Shown here in pieces: positions 1-7,476 of a stretch of 64,000 nt of DNA. Where the stretch lies: assembly GCF_030285665.1 (NCBI RefSeq), contig NZ_CP127295.1:7316001-7380000 (forward strand), read 5' to 3'. The notes below the pieces were generated by a model, which was not told where the DNA came from, ran no database searches, and worked only from the letters and a program-made list of their open reading frames with translations. Numbering within the stretch: the first letter of the stretch is position 1; every line of letters starts with the position of its first letter. This DNA comes from Amycolatopsis mongoliensis. Its GTDB lineage: Bacteria; Actinomycetota; Actinomycetes; Mycobacteriales; Pseudonocardiaceae. The position numbers and the translations under genes were made by a program.

Positions 1-1394
1 TTCGCCGTCAGCGTGGTCACGCGGCCGGCCCAGCCACTCCCGGTTTCGCGCAGCTCGGCGTTCTCGGCCAGGTCGAGCAGCAGCGCCCGGCCGTCCTGGA
101 GGTGCTCGCCGAGCCGGGTGCCGTCGGCGAACGCGAAGTCGGGCGCACCGCGGCCGGTGAGGTCGTGCTCGCCCTCGATCGGGTACCGGTGCAGGACGCC
201 GGAGAGCTTCTTGGCCAGGTACGTCGCACCGTCGTCGGTGAGCAGCAGGTCGGTGACGACCTGGCGCAGCGCCTTGGTCCGGACGTCGCTGCGCATCAGC
301 GCGACCTGCGCCCGCGTCCACTCGAGAACCCACTCGCCGATCGGGTGCCGTTCGGTCGTGTAGGTGTCGAGCAGGCCGTCGGGCGCCCAGCCGTGGATGG
401 TCGCGGCGAGCTTCCAGCCGAGGTTGACGGCGTCGCCGATGCCGAGGTTGAGCCCCTGCCCGCCGAAGGGGGAGTGGACGTGCGCGGCGTCGCCCGCGAG
501 GAGCACGCGGCCCTTGCGGTAGGTGGTCGCCTGCCGCGCGTTGTCGGTGAAGCGCGTCGCGCTGTGCACCTTGGTCACCCGGACGTCCGCGCCGGAGACC
601 CGCCGGAAGCTGTCTTCGAGCTCCTGCGCGGTGACCGGGGCGTCGCGGTCCGCGGGCGGCCCGTCGAACTCGACGGTGAGCATCCGGCCGGGCATCGGCC
701 CGTGGACGTAGAGGCCGCCGTTGCCGTGCTGCCAGCCGCCGGGCAGGGCATCGGTGCCGGTGAGCTCGGCGAGCGCCTGCCGGCCGGTGACGGCGGGATC
801 GGTCCCGGGGAACTCGAACCCGGCGTGTTTGCGGACGAAGCTGCGGCCCCCGTCGGCCCCGACGAGCCAGCCGGCGTGTTCTTCGCTCCCGTCGCCGAAC
901 CGCACGGTCACGCCATCGTCGTCGGCATCGAACCCGGTCACCTCGACGCCCCGCCGGATCTCGACGCCCAGCTCGGCGGCGCGTTCGGCGAGGACGGCCT
1001 CGACGGCCTGCTGCTGGATCACGACGACGTTCGCCGCGGGCCCGACGTCGCGGAAGGCGGGATCGTCGAAGTGGACGCCGCTCGAGGCGACCATGATCCC
1101 GGCGAAGTGCCCGACGGGGATCGCGGGCTTCGGCCCGCCCCCGCCCGCGCCTCGCGATTTCAGGAACTCCTGGATCTTGTCGAAGTTCTGCTGCACCACG
1201 GCATCCACCGCGGGCAGCAGGCCACGGCGGTAGAAGGCCTCGGCGGTCGTCAGGTTGACCGACCCGGCCTTGATCGTCAGGTCCGGCTCGGCGAGCCGTT
1301 CGACGACGAGCACGTTCACGTCCTTGAGCCGGAGTTCGCAGGCCAGCATCAGCCCGACCGGTCCGCCCCCGGAGATCACCACATCCCAGTTCAT
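1..1394 (-). CDS. FAD-dependent aromatic monooxygenase, 3' end outside window
   Basis: Flavin monooxygenase of the PheA/TfdB-like aromatic hydroxylase family; such enzymes hydroxylate phenolic or polyketide substrates with NAD(P)H and O2. Translating the reverse strand from the ATG at 1394 gives MNWDVVISGGGPVGLMLA, an N-terminal dinucleotide-binding GxGxxG motif. The second FAD motif (GADGGRSFVRK) lies near residue 190, and the GD motif GRVLLAGDAAHVHSP with GGQGLNLGIGD lies near residue 290. The reading frame is open to the left edge, so the C-terminus is missing. It is divergent from a TetR regulator 65 nt away, and the shared promoter region carries an inverted repeat, so repression by that TetR protein is the likely control. 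The substrate cannot be read from the sequence. Confidence 0.9.
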   Translation of the reverse strand, partial: MNWDVVISGGGPVGLMLACELRLKDVNVLVVERLAEPDLTIKAGSVNLTTAEAFYRRGLLPAVDAVVQQNFDKIQEFLKSRGAGGGGPKPAIPVGHFAGIMVASSGVHFDDPAFRDVGPAANVVVIQQQAVEAVLAERAAELGVEIRRGVEVTGFDADDDGVTVRFGDGSEEHAGWLVGADGGRSFVRKHAGFEFPGTDPAVTGRQALAELTGTDALPGGWQHGNGGLYVHGPMPGRMLTVEFDGPPADRDAPVTAQELEDSFRRVSGADVRVTKVHSATRFTDNARQATTYRKGRVLLAGDAAHVHSPFGGQGLNLGIGDAVNLGWKLAATIHGWAPDGLLDTYTTERHPIGEWVLEWTRAQVALMRSDVRTKALRQVVTDLLLTDDGATYLAKKLSGVLHRYPIEGEHDLTGRGAPDFAFADGTRLGEHLQDGRALLLDLAENAELRETGSGWAGRVTTLTA

Positions 1395-1420
1395 GGCTCC
1401 GATGATGCCGCGAAACTTTT

Positions 1421-1451
1421 ACCGAGTCAAACTTTGGGCTCGGTCTATACT
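1421..1451. promoter_or_regulatory. Bidirectional promoter with TetR operator-like inverted repeat
   Basis: The gap between the monooxygenase and the TetR gene holds ACCGAG (1421-1426) and CTCGGT (1439-1444), a perfect 6-bp inverted repeat with a 12-nt spacer. A TATACT -10 box at 1446-1451 sits 8 nt before the TetR ATG, implying a leaderless or nearly leaderless transcript. On the reverse strand TTGACT (1429-1424) lies 17 nt before CATCAT and would serve the monooxygenase. The repeat overlaps both promoters, as expected for autorepression and repression of the neighbour. Binding is inferred. Confidence 0.5.
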
Positions 1452-1459
1452 CTCGGCTC

Positions 1460-2092
1460 ATGGCGGATCACGGACTGCGCGAGCGGAAGAAGCGGGCCAC
1501 GCGCCAGCTGATTTCGAACGTGGCCTCGGGCCTGTTCATCGAGCGAGGCTTCGAGGAGGTGACGGTGGCGGAGATAGCCGAAGCGGCGGGCGTGTCGAAG
1601 ATGACGGTGTTCAACTACTTCCCGCGCAAGGAGGATCTCTTCCTGGACCGCCACGCGGACCGGCTGGCGGAGCTGACCGAGGTGGTCCGATCCCGGCCGG
1701 CGGGGGTATCGGCTTGCGCTGCTCTGCGCGCGCACCAGCACGCGCTCTTGGCTTCCGGCCATCCGCTGTCCGGGGCCATCGCGGGCGGGCCGGGGTTCTG
1801 GTGGGTGCTGACGTCGAGTCCCGCGCTGATGGCCCGGTGGTACGAGCAGGAGCGGGAGATCGCGGACGCGTTCGCCGAGGTGTTCGTCGCGGAGACGGGG
1901 GACGCGTTCCGGTCCCGGATGGTGGCGGGACTGTTGACCACGGCGATCACGACGGTCTTCGCACACGCCATGGGGCGGATTGTGGCCGGCAATGATGCCG
2001 AGGTGGTTCGGCGGGAGCAGGTCGAGGTGATCGATCAGGCTTTCGATCTGGTGGAGCGTGGAGTGGGAGAGTTCCCGGCCAAGCCGCGTTGA
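1460..2092 (+). CDS. TetR/AcrR family transcriptional regulator
   Basis: A 210-residue one-component repressor. The N-terminal helix-turn-helix is clear: ATRQLISNVASGLFIERGFE (about residues 13-32) followed by VTVAEIAEAAGVSKMTVFNY, the typical TetR recognition helix ending in FxYFPRKEDLF. The rest is the all-helical ligand-binding and dimerisation domain, whose effector is unknown. The ATG at 1460 was chosen because it lies directly downstream of a -10 box and no Shine-Dalgarno is present, consistent with leaderless translation. The divergent flavin monooxygenase is the obvious target, giving a sensor/detoxification or catabolic pair. Confidence 0.9.
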   Translation: MADHGLRERKKRATRQLISNVASGLFIERGFEEVTVAEIAEAAGVSKMTVFNYFPRKEDLFLDRHADRLAELTEVVRSRPAGVSACAALRAHQHALLASGHPLSGAIAGGPGFWWVLTSSPALMARWYEQEREIADAFAEVFVAETGDAFRSRMVAGLLTTAITTVFAHAMGRIVAGNDAEVVRREQVEVIDQAFDLVERGVGEFPAKPR

Positions 2093-2430
2093 ATCGACCT
2101 GACTTCGGACTAGCCCTTGTCTACCAGGTGCCTCTATCAACGCCGACTCGCCATCGTCGACAACTGAAGACCATTGACGATCATTGTTTCTGCAACGGGC
2201 CGACCGTTGCCAACGTCTTTCTCGGGTCCGTGTGACCTAATTGGCGTCATGCTTCAGCAAGGACTTCCGAGGCTCGATCACATGATCTCGAGCCGCTAGC
2301 CCGATCGGCGCAGCCGGCAACGGGTCAGCGTTCGTCCGTTCAAGTGAAAGCTTGGAATACATGTGCGTCCTTGGTGCCGACTGGCGACCTCTGGTCTGAG
2401 CCTCACGCAATCCTCCAAGCGGCATCGTAG
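2093..2430. other. AT-richer spacer downstream of the TetR gene
   Basis: About 340 nt with visibly lower GC than its surroundings. Apart from one hairpin I see no coding signal on either strand. It begins the low-GC island that runs to about 3,110. Confidence 0.5.
2192..2210 (+). terminator. Possible intrinsic terminator after TetR gene
   Basis: GCAACGG and CCGTTGC form a perfect 7-bp stem with a 5-nt loop (GCCGA). A pyrimidine-rich stretch (GTCTTTCTC) follows within a few bases. It lies 100 nt past the TetR stop codon. The T run is short, so termination is plausible rather than certain. Confidence 0.4.
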
Positions 2431-2931
2431 GTGGGCATGAAGAAGCAAGGTACTTGGTCGCGCACTGACAAGATCGCGCGGTGGAGTCTCGTGGTCTCTG
2501 TCGCAGCGCTGCTTCTCGCTGCCACTCCACTGATCGGGGACTGGATCGCATGGCTACGGGAGCCGGCGGCCTCGATTTCGAGCCTTGATCAGAACGCAAC
2601 ACTGATTGGCGAGAATCAGAAAATATCTGGACGCGCAGATCATTTGCCAAAAGACGGCGACCTCTGGCTCATCGTCCGCACGGCCGATCCGGGCGACTGG
2701 TATCCTCAGCAGAAGCTCGAAGTTTCGTCGGATGGAATATGGAACGGCGAATTCGACTTAGGTACTCCGGGTCGTTTTCAGCTATCCATTTACTTGGCTG
2801 ACCGCGAGTCGTCAGGTGTTCTTGCAAACAGTGTTGAAACGTTAGAGAAGAACGGATTCACAAAGGGTGTAGTCAGTCTCCCGACCCAGCTTGTCCTGAT
2901 GGATTCCAGGGCCGTAATTCGGGCCGCCTGA
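2431..2931 (+). CDS. Small membrane-anchored protein of unknown function
   Basis: I do not recognise this 166-residue protein. After a basic N-terminus there is one transmembrane segment, roughly residues 18-38 (SLVVSVAALLLAATPLIGDW). It is followed by an extracytoplasmic domain of about 125 residues with a beta-rich look (SGRADHLPKDGDLWLIVRT, then a WYPQQKLEV stretch). The start is GTG at 2431 or ATG at 2437; the Shine-Dalgarno is weak (GTAGGTGG). Codon use is less GC-biased than in neighbouring genes, and the gene stands alone in an AT-richer island next to a decayed tRNA end. That suggests horizontal acquisition. No partner gene is nearby. Confidence 0.6.
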   Translation: MGMKKQGTWSRTDKIARWSLVVSVAALLLAATPLIGDWIAWLREPAASISSLDQNATLIGENQKISGRADHLPKDGDLWLIVRTADPGDWYPQQKLEVSSDGIWNGEFDLGTPGRFQLSIYLADRESSGVLANSVETLEKNGFTKGVVSLPTQLVLMDSRAVIRAA

Positions 2932-3254
2932 TGCTCATGAAATCAATTGAATTACAATTGGCAAAACTGTCGGACCGTCAGATCGGATGATGGTGGCGTC
3001 ACTGGAATCCGATCTCTGCCCAAGTAAGCTCTGACCGTCGCCGCCATTCATGGCCTGGATACCCTTCAACAGCACACCCGACCACTAGGATCGGAGACTT
3101 GTTGGGCCAGTTGCGTTCTAGACGCCGCGGCAGTCACCCTCGGGCCCTGGCAAGCTAGACGGCCCTGGGGGGACTTGAATCCTCATGCCCGTTGAGAGTG
3201 CTGATTGGGCCGCTCGCACTGCAGCATTTGGTCGTTTTGAGGGGTCTCGCTGGC
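2932..3254. other. Intergenic stretch with tRNA-like remnant
   Basis: Just after the orphan membrane protein there is an AT-rich inverted sequence (CAATTG AATTA CAATTG, about 2944-2960), then low-GC sequence without a coding signal. GC content rises again near 3,120. The only recognisable item is the tRNA-like fragment listed separately. Confidence 0.45.
3165..3203 (-). pseudogene. Decayed 3' end of a tRNA-Leu-like gene
   Basis: On the reverse strand the T-loop consensus TTCAAGTCC is followed by CCCCC and preceded by GAGGA. An actinobacterial tRNA-Leu has GGGGG in that position, so two G-to-A changes would break the T stem. The preceding GCACTCTCAACGGGC resembles part of a long variable arm. 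No anticodon or D arm is present. It lies at the edge of the AT-richer island, where an att-type tRNA duplicate would be expected. It may also be a chance match. Confidence 0.3.
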
Positions 3255-4136
3255 TTAGCGGAGTGCGGTCTTCGCGCCCTCGGCCACTGCTGTTGCGACC
3301 GCCGCGAGGGCGGGGGAGTCCAGCTTCCACTGCTGCCAGTGCAGCGGTACGTCGAGCGGGCGGTCTGGGGCCAGGTCCACCAGGGCGTCGCCGCGGGGGG
3401 CCGCTTGGATCTCGGGGACCATGCCCCAGCCCATTCCTGCTGCCACCGCGTCCACGAATGACTCTGATGCCGGGATGTGGTGGCGGACCAGGGTGAAGTT
3501 TCGGCGGCGTGTCAGGCTGCGCAGGAAGCGATCCTGCAGGTCGTCCTTGCGGTCGAACATGATCACTGGTGCTGCCGGCAGGGAGGTTGGCAAGGGTGAG
3601 GTCAGCCAGCGGGCGATGAACGCGGGGGACGCCATCGCCCGGTAGCGCATGCGGCCCAAGCGGACCGATGTGCAGCCCTGGACTGGTTGGGGTGAAGCCG
3701 TTACCGCCGCCATCACCAGGCCCTCTCGCAGGAGCGCGGCCGTGTGGTCCTGGTCCTCGCGTTGGAGGTCGAAGCAGATTCCGAGGGATTCCGGGAGGCG
3801 GGCCAAGCTGGGGAGGAACCACGTGGCGAGGGAGTCGGCGTTAACCGCGATCGACAGGGTCCGGGTCGCGGAGCGGAGGCCCAATTCGGCCAGCGCGTCG
3901 TATTCCAGCTGTGCCAGTGAGCGCGCGAAGCGGATCAATACCTGGCCGGACTCGGTGAGCGTGACCGGCTTCGTGCGGAGCAGGAGCACGCGGCCCGTGC
4001 GCTGCTCCAGAGCCTTCACCCGCTGGCTGACCGCGGACGGCGTCACGTGCAGCACCGCCGCCGCTGCGTCGAAGCTTTGCTCGTCCACTACGGCCAGGAG
4101 GGTTCTGACCTGGTCGAGCGGGAGATCTGACATCAC
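3255..4136 (-). CDS. lysG: LysR-family regulator of the LysG/ArgP type
   Basis: A 293-residue LysR-type regulator. The N-terminus (LDQVRTLLAVVDEQSFDAAA, then LHVTPSAVSQRVKALEQRTG) matches the ArgP/IciA/LysG subgroup, which senses lysine, arginine or histidine and activates an exporter gene. The rest forms the two-lobed effector domain. Two adjacent ATGs (4134 and 4131) could start it. It is divergent from a lysE homologue, the classic lysG-lysE arrangement of Corynebacterium. A 6-bp inverted repeat lies between them. Regulation of lysE is well supported by this context. The effector is inferred from the family. Confidence 0.88.
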   Translation of the reverse strand: MMSDLPLDQVRTLLAVVDEQSFDAAAAVLHVTPSAVSQRVKALEQRTGRVLLLRTKPVTLTESGQVLIRFARSLAQLEYDALAELGLRSATRTLSIAVNADSLATWFLPSLARLPESLGICFDLQREDQDHTAALLREGLVMAAVTASPQPVQGCTSVRLGRMRYRAMASPAFIARWLTSPLPTSLPAAPVIMFDRKDDLQDRFLRSLTRRRNFTLVRHHIPASESFVDAVAAGMGWGMVPEIQAAPRGDALVDLAPDRPLDVPLHWQQWKLDSPALAAVATAVAEGAKTALR

Positions 4137-4164
4137 GGACGCTAATGTTACGTAAGAATCTTTA

Positions 4165-4194
4165 GCTGGAGTAATCCAGCAAGACGGTCATACC
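4165..4194 (+). promoter_or_regulatory. lysG-lysE intergenic operator and lysE -10 region
   Basis: GCTGGA (4165-4170) and TCCAGC (4175-4180) are a perfect inverted repeat separated by GTAA, the size expected for a LysR-type half-site pair. CATACC at 4189-4194 could be the lysE -10 element, which would leave an 8-nt leader before the GTG start. Assignment rests on position only. Confidence 0.4.
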
Positions 4195-4202
4195 GTGGCG
4201 GG

Positions 4203-4805
4203 GTGCTGCCACTGCTCCTCGCCGGGTTCGGGACCGGCCTGTCCCTCATCGTCGCCATCGGCTCGCAGAACGCCTTCCTCCTGCAGCAAGGACTGCGGGG
4301 CGGCGCCGTGACCCCGCTGGTCGTCATCTGCGCTGGGTCGGACCTCGTGCTGATCGGGCTGGGGGTCACCGGGATCGGGGCCGTCATCCGGCAGTGGCCG
4401 ACGGCGATCGGGGTGATCGCCGTCGGGGGTGGGATTTTTCTGCTCGGCTATGGGGTGCTTGCCGCGCGGCGGGCGTTTCGGCCCTCCGTCATGACCGTCG
4501 GTGCCGAACAGACGCCGCTGCGGAAGGCCGTGCTGGCCTGCGTTGCCTTCACCTGGCTCAACCCGCACGTCTATCTCGACACCGTCCTGCTGCTCGGTTC
4601 GGTCGCCGTCGCCCATGGCGATGGACGGTGGCTTTTCGGGCTCGGCGCATGCGTCGCCAGTGCCGTGTGGTTCAGCGCGCTCGGCTTCGGTGCGAAGAAG
4701 CTGGCAGGTGTGTTTGCGCGACCCGTGGCGTGGCGCGTTCTGGATGTCGTCATCGCCGTGACGATGACGGGCCTAGGTGTCACGATGCTCTTCAGCCGCG
4801 TGTGA
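4203..4805 (+). CDS. lysE: LysE/ArgO-family basic amino acid exporter
   Basis: A 200-residue integral membrane exporter of the LysE superfamily, moving lysine and/or arginine out of the cell when peptide uptake or biosynthesis overloads the pool. Signature stretches are GSQNAFLLQQGLRG in the first third and TWLNPHVYLDTVLLLG in the middle, both typical of LysE/ArgO. Six hydrophobic segments can be counted. The start is GTG at 4203; no strong Shine-Dalgarno is visible, so translation is probably leaderless or near-leaderless. It is controlled by the divergent LysG. Its stop codon is 1 nt from the end of the convergent ogt gene. Confidence 0.9.
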   Translation: MLPLLLAGFGTGLSLIVAIGSQNAFLLQQGLRGGAVTPLVVICAGSDLVLIGLGVTGIGAVIRQWPTAIGVIAVGGGIFLLGYGVLAARRAFRPSVMTVGAEQTPLRKAVLACVAFTWLNPHVYLDTVLLLGSVAVAHGDGRWLFGLGACVASAVWFSALGFGAKKLAGVFARPVAWRVLDVVIAVTMTGLGVTMLFSRV

Positions 4806-4806
4806 C

Positions 4807-5295
4807 TCACCAGAGTTGTCCGCGCTCCGATGCCGGCGGGCGCTCCAGCTCCAGCAGGAACTGCTTGCGCTTCAACCCGCCCGCGTAGCCCGTCAGCTTC
4901 CCGTTCTTGCCGACCACGCGGTGGCACGCCACCAGGATGCTCAACGGGTTCCGCCCGACCGCTGCCCCGACTTCGTGTGGCAGTCCGCCGACCGCATTCG
5001 CGAGGTCGCCGTAGGTCGCGGTCGAGCCGTACGGGATCGTCGCCAGCTCTGTCCACACCGCACGGTCGAAGGAAGAGCCTTCGGCGCGCATCGGCACGGC
5101 GAACTCCGTGCGCTGCCCGGCGAAGTACTCCTTCAGCTGGCGGACAGTGTCGGGGAACGCGTCGTCGTCGCGCGGGCCGAACGTCGTCCGGTCCGGCCGG
5201 GTCCAGTGGTGCGGGAAATACAGGCCGGTCACGACGTCGCCGTCGCCGACCAGGGTGAGCTCGCCGATCGGGGAATCCACCAGAGTGTGCTTCAT
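4807..5295 (-). CDS. ogt: Methylated-DNA--protein-cysteine methyltransferase
   Basis: A 162-residue O6-alkylguanine-DNA alkyltransferase that transfers alkyl groups from O6-guanine or O4-thymine to its own cysteine. The active site is VACHRVVG with Cys at about residue 124. The helix-turn-helix region STATYGDLANAVG precedes it. The start is the ATG at 5295, whose A is also the last base of the upstream gene's TGA, so translation is coupled. It is the last gene of a three-gene alkylation-repair operon with a 2OG oxygenase. A longer open frame to the left is an overlap artefact, because homologues begin MKHTLVDSPIGELTL. Confidence 0.92.
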   Translation of the reverse strand: MKHTLVDSPIGELTLVGDGDVVTGLYFPHHWTRPDRTTFGPRDDDAFPDTVRQLKEYFAGQRTEFAVPMRAEGSSFDRAVWTELATIPYGSTATYGDLANAVGGLPHEVGAAVGRNPLSILVACHRVVGKNGKLTGYAGGLKRKQFLLELERPPASERGQLW

Positions 5296-5672
5296 CAGTC
5301 CTCCCAAGTTGTGCCGTCCGCCCAGGCGCCGCGTACGCCGGGTAGCCGGAAGTTCGCCAGGGCCGCCGTGACGACCGTCCTGCCGGGACTCCACGACGTC
5401 GACATCCGCAGCCGCCGTGTCATGCCGGCCCAGCCGGCCGGGGTGGCGCTGACCATCCAGATGTCCGGCTCCGGCGCCGCGAACCGCCGGGCTTGGCGCA
5501 GCCACGACGCCGCTGACTCCGGCCACGTCACCGTCGCCAGCACCAGGCCGCCCCACGCTGCGGCGATCCGCTCGCCGTCGGCTCGCGAGACCGGGTCGGC
5601 CGCGGTGCCGATCACGACGTGCCGGGCCTGGCCGATCAACCCCACGAGCGCCTCGAGTTCCGCGTCGGTCAT
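5295..5672 (-). CDS. Conserved unknown protein in alkylation-repair operon
   Basis: A 125-residue protein starting MTDAELEALVGLIGQARHVV. I do not recognise a named family. It has alternating hydrophobic strands and helices (VVIGTAADPVSR, GGLVLATVTWPESAASWL, DIWMVSATPAGWAGMTRRL) and no signal peptide or membrane segment, so it is probably a small cytosolic alpha/beta protein. It overlaps the upstream 2OG oxygenase by 4 nt (ATGA) and the downstream ogt by 1 nt. Co-transcription and a role in handling alkylation damage are inferred from this position. Confidence 0.75.
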   Translation of the reverse strand: MTDAELEALVGLIGQARHVVIGTAADPVSRADGERIAAAWGGLVLATVTWPESAASWLRQARRFAAPEPDIWMVSATPAGWAGMTRRLRMSTSWSPGRTVVTAALANFRLPGVRGAWADGTTWED

Positions 5673-6382
5673 GCCGCGTCGTGGAATACCAGGCCCAGGG
5701 TGTGCCGCCGGCCTGAACGGACCGCCGAAACGCCGTGGCGCACCGGTGACGCCGACCAGCCGCGGGCCGAGCGGACCGGGCGGTCGCGGGTGGTGAACAC
5801 CAGGCCGTGGCCCTGCGGGATGAGTGTCGCGGTGCCGCGCGACTGCGCTCGGGGGCGCTGCTCGACCAGCAGGAACTCGCCGCCGGTGTGGTCGGTGCCC
5901 GGGTCGTTGAGGTTGATCACGACCTGCAGGGGGAACACCTTGTCGCCGTAGAGGTCGCGGTGCAGCGCGTTCCAGCCGCCTGTCTCGTAGCGCAACAGGA
6001 TCGGGGTCGGCCGCCGCTGGCCGGCGTCGTGGCAGACCGCCAGCCACTCGTCCAAAGTGGACGGCCATTCCGGCTCGCGGCCGAGCCGGGTGTACCAGTC
6101 CTGCGCGATCGGAAGCAGCCGTGGGTAGAGCGCTTGCCGCAGTCGCTGCACGGGCTCCGGGAACGGTTCGGCGAAGTAGTGGTAGTCGCCGTTGTCGCCG
6201 AAGCGGTGGCGGCGCAGGTTGACCGTCGCGCGGAAGTGCTCCGGCTGGTCCCACAGCGCGACGAGCTTCGCGCACTCGGCCGGGGTGAGCAGCGGGGGAA
6301 GGAGCGCGCAGCCGTAGTCATCGACCTCGGCGGCCACCGCGCCCCAATCGGCCGCGGCGACGCGGTTCTCGTAAGTGCTCAT
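5669..6382 (-). CDS. 2-oxoglutarate/Fe(II)-dependent oxygenase, AlkB-like role
   Basis: A 237-residue double-stranded beta-helix dioxygenase. The metal triad is visible: His141 and Asp143 in LHRDLYGDKVF, and the distal His216 in RHGVSAVRSGRRHTLG, with Arg225/226 for 2-oxoglutarate. It resembles the prolyl-hydroxylase-like 2OG family more than Escherichia coli AlkB in sequence. Its place as first gene of an operon ending in ogt argues for oxidative DNA or RNA dealkylation. The ATG at 6382 lies 6 nt past a CGTCTAC -10 box, so the mRNA is leaderless. The promoter matches that of the nearby ECF sigma gene. Confidence 0.85.
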   Translation of the reverse strand: MSTYENRVAAADWGAVAAEVDDYGCALLPPLLTPAECAKLVALWDQPEHFRATVNLRRHRFGDNGDYHYFAEPFPEPVQRLRQALYPRLLPIAQDWYTRLGREPEWPSTLDEWLAVCHDAGQRRPTPILLRYETGGWNALHRDLYGDKVFPLQVVINLNDPGTDHTGGEFLLVEQRPRAQSRGTATLIPQGHGLVFTTRDRPVRSARGWSASPVRHGVSAVRSGRRHTLGLVFHDAA

Positions 6383-6387
6383 ACCGG

Positions 6388-6415
6388 GTAGACGCCCTGG
6401 AGGGGCGAAACGTGA
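6388..6415 (-). promoter_or_regulatory. ECF-type promoter of the 2OG oxygenase-ogt operon
   Basis: On the reverse strand TCACGTT (6415-6409) and CGTCTAC (6394-6388) are separated by 14 nt. The same two heptamers with the same spacing precede the sigma-factor gene at 7955-7982. In both cases the start codon begins 6 nt after the -10 box, so both transcripts are leaderless. Confidence 0.7.
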
Positions 6416-6418
6416 GAT

Positions 6419-6882
6419 GGGGTGGGGAGATTTCCTGGGCCGACGCTGCCGCTACCGGTACTCCGGACGCCGGGTCGGGGGTGTGCCTCGGCGCGGACAT
6501 CGGGCCGAATCGGCCATGTACCGGACGCAGGTGGAGGTGCGGTGTGGTTGCGGTAGATGCTGGGGGCGGGGGCGATGCGGCTTGGTAGGCGGCGACAGGT
6601 ACTGGCGTGCCGGGTGCGGGTAGGGCGGCTGCTGTGCTGGTGATGTGGTGGCCGCCGGCAGCCGGAGGGTGAACAGCTCGGCCGGCGTGGCTGCGGCGCG
6701 CACCGGCCTTCGGTGGTCGGCTTCGCGGGGCCGAGGCGAGCAGGGCGTGGCCGCCCTGCTCGCGGTGCTCCGCCGGCCGGGGAAAGCTCGCTGGATCGGA
6801 GCGTGCGGGTCGGGCTCAAAGGCGTGGGTCGTCGCGCTCCTCGGCACGGCTACAAGCCGCCGGCCGACGGCCAGGAGGTAGC
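6419..6882. other. Non-coding spacer between two alkylation-repair operons
   Basis: About 460 nt, rich in G and T on the + strand (GGTGGAGGTGCGGTGTGG-like runs). Open frames exist on both strands but show no family resemblance, convincing Shine-Dalgarno or codon pattern. I call no gene here. The downstream end of the second methyltransferase operon reads into it, so it may hold its termination region. Confidence 0.45.
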
Positions 6883-7476
6883 TCAGGCCGCTTCCATCGT
6901 CAGCAGGGTGCGCTTGGCTTCCTCGCCTCCCGCGTACTGGCCGTACGAGCCGTCGGAACGGACTACCCGGTGGCAGGGGACCACCACCGGCAGCGGGTTG
7001 AGCGCGCACGCCGTGCCGACCGCTCGGACCGCCTTCGGGCTTCCCGCCGCCGTTGCCACCTGGGCGTAGCTCTCCGTGTGGCCGTACGCGATCTCCGGCA
7101 GGTGCTCCAGCACCGACAGGCGGAACCCGCGCGCCAAGCGGAAGTCCAGCGGGACGTCGAATGCTCGGCGGCCGCCGGTGAAGTACTCGTCCAGCTGGCG
7201 GACCACCAGGTCGAGGCGGGCCGGTGCCCGGAGGATCCGGGGGCTGATCGCCGACGCGAGGTCGGCCAGTACCGCTTCGTGGTCCTGGCGGTCGAAGGCC
7301 ACCTTGACCAGACCTTGGGGGGTCGCCGCCAGCAGCAGGGAACCGACCGGGGTGTCGAGCGTGCGGTAGGCGACGTCCAGCAGGCCCTCGCGCTCCGCGG
7401 CGGTGGTCAGCCGTTCGTGCAGGCGGTCCGGCAGGACTTCGTAGGCCACCGGAAGCGACGGGATGATGTCGATCAT
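6883..7476 (-). CDS. Methylated-DNA--protein-cysteine methyltransferase, second copy
   Basis: A 197-residue alkyltransferase, distinct from the ogt copy 1.6 kb away. It has an N-terminal extension of about 35 residues (MIDIIPSLPVAYEVLPDRLH), then the usual domain. The active site is VVVPCHRVVRSDG with Cys168, and the preceding helix-turn-helix is TESYAQVATAAGSPKAVRAV. It lacks the zinc-binding AdaA domain of true Ada. The ATG overlaps the sigma-factor stop by 4 nt (ATGA), so sigma factor and methyltransferase are co-translated. The pairing suggests that the sigma factor senses or serves alkylation stress. Confidence 0.9.
   Translation of the reverse strand: MIDIIPSLPVAYEVLPDRLHERLTTAAEREGLLDVAYRTLDTPVGSLLLAATPQGLVKVAFDRQDHEAVLADLASAISPRILRAPARLDLVVRQLDEYFTGGRRAFDVPLDFRLARGFRLSVLEHLPEIAYGHTESYAQVATAAGSPKAVRAVGTACALNPLPVVVPCHRVVRSDGSYGQYAGGEEAKRTLLTMEAA

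Noticed and set aside
102..1511. Long + strand open frame over the monooxygenase region
   Set aside because: The reverse strand encodes a clear FAD monooxygenase with GxGxxG, DG and GD motifs. The + strand frame is a GC-rich antisense shadow.
3118..3822. Reverse-strand Pro-rich frame antisense to part of the lysG region
   Set aside because: Out of frame with the LysR gene, which has a full HTH and effector domain; composition is that of a shadow.
6452..7009. Reverse-strand open frame in the spacer after the 2OG operon
   Set aside because: No family resemblance, Pro/Arg-rich composition typical of non-coding GC-rich DNA, and it runs into the methyltransferase in another frame.
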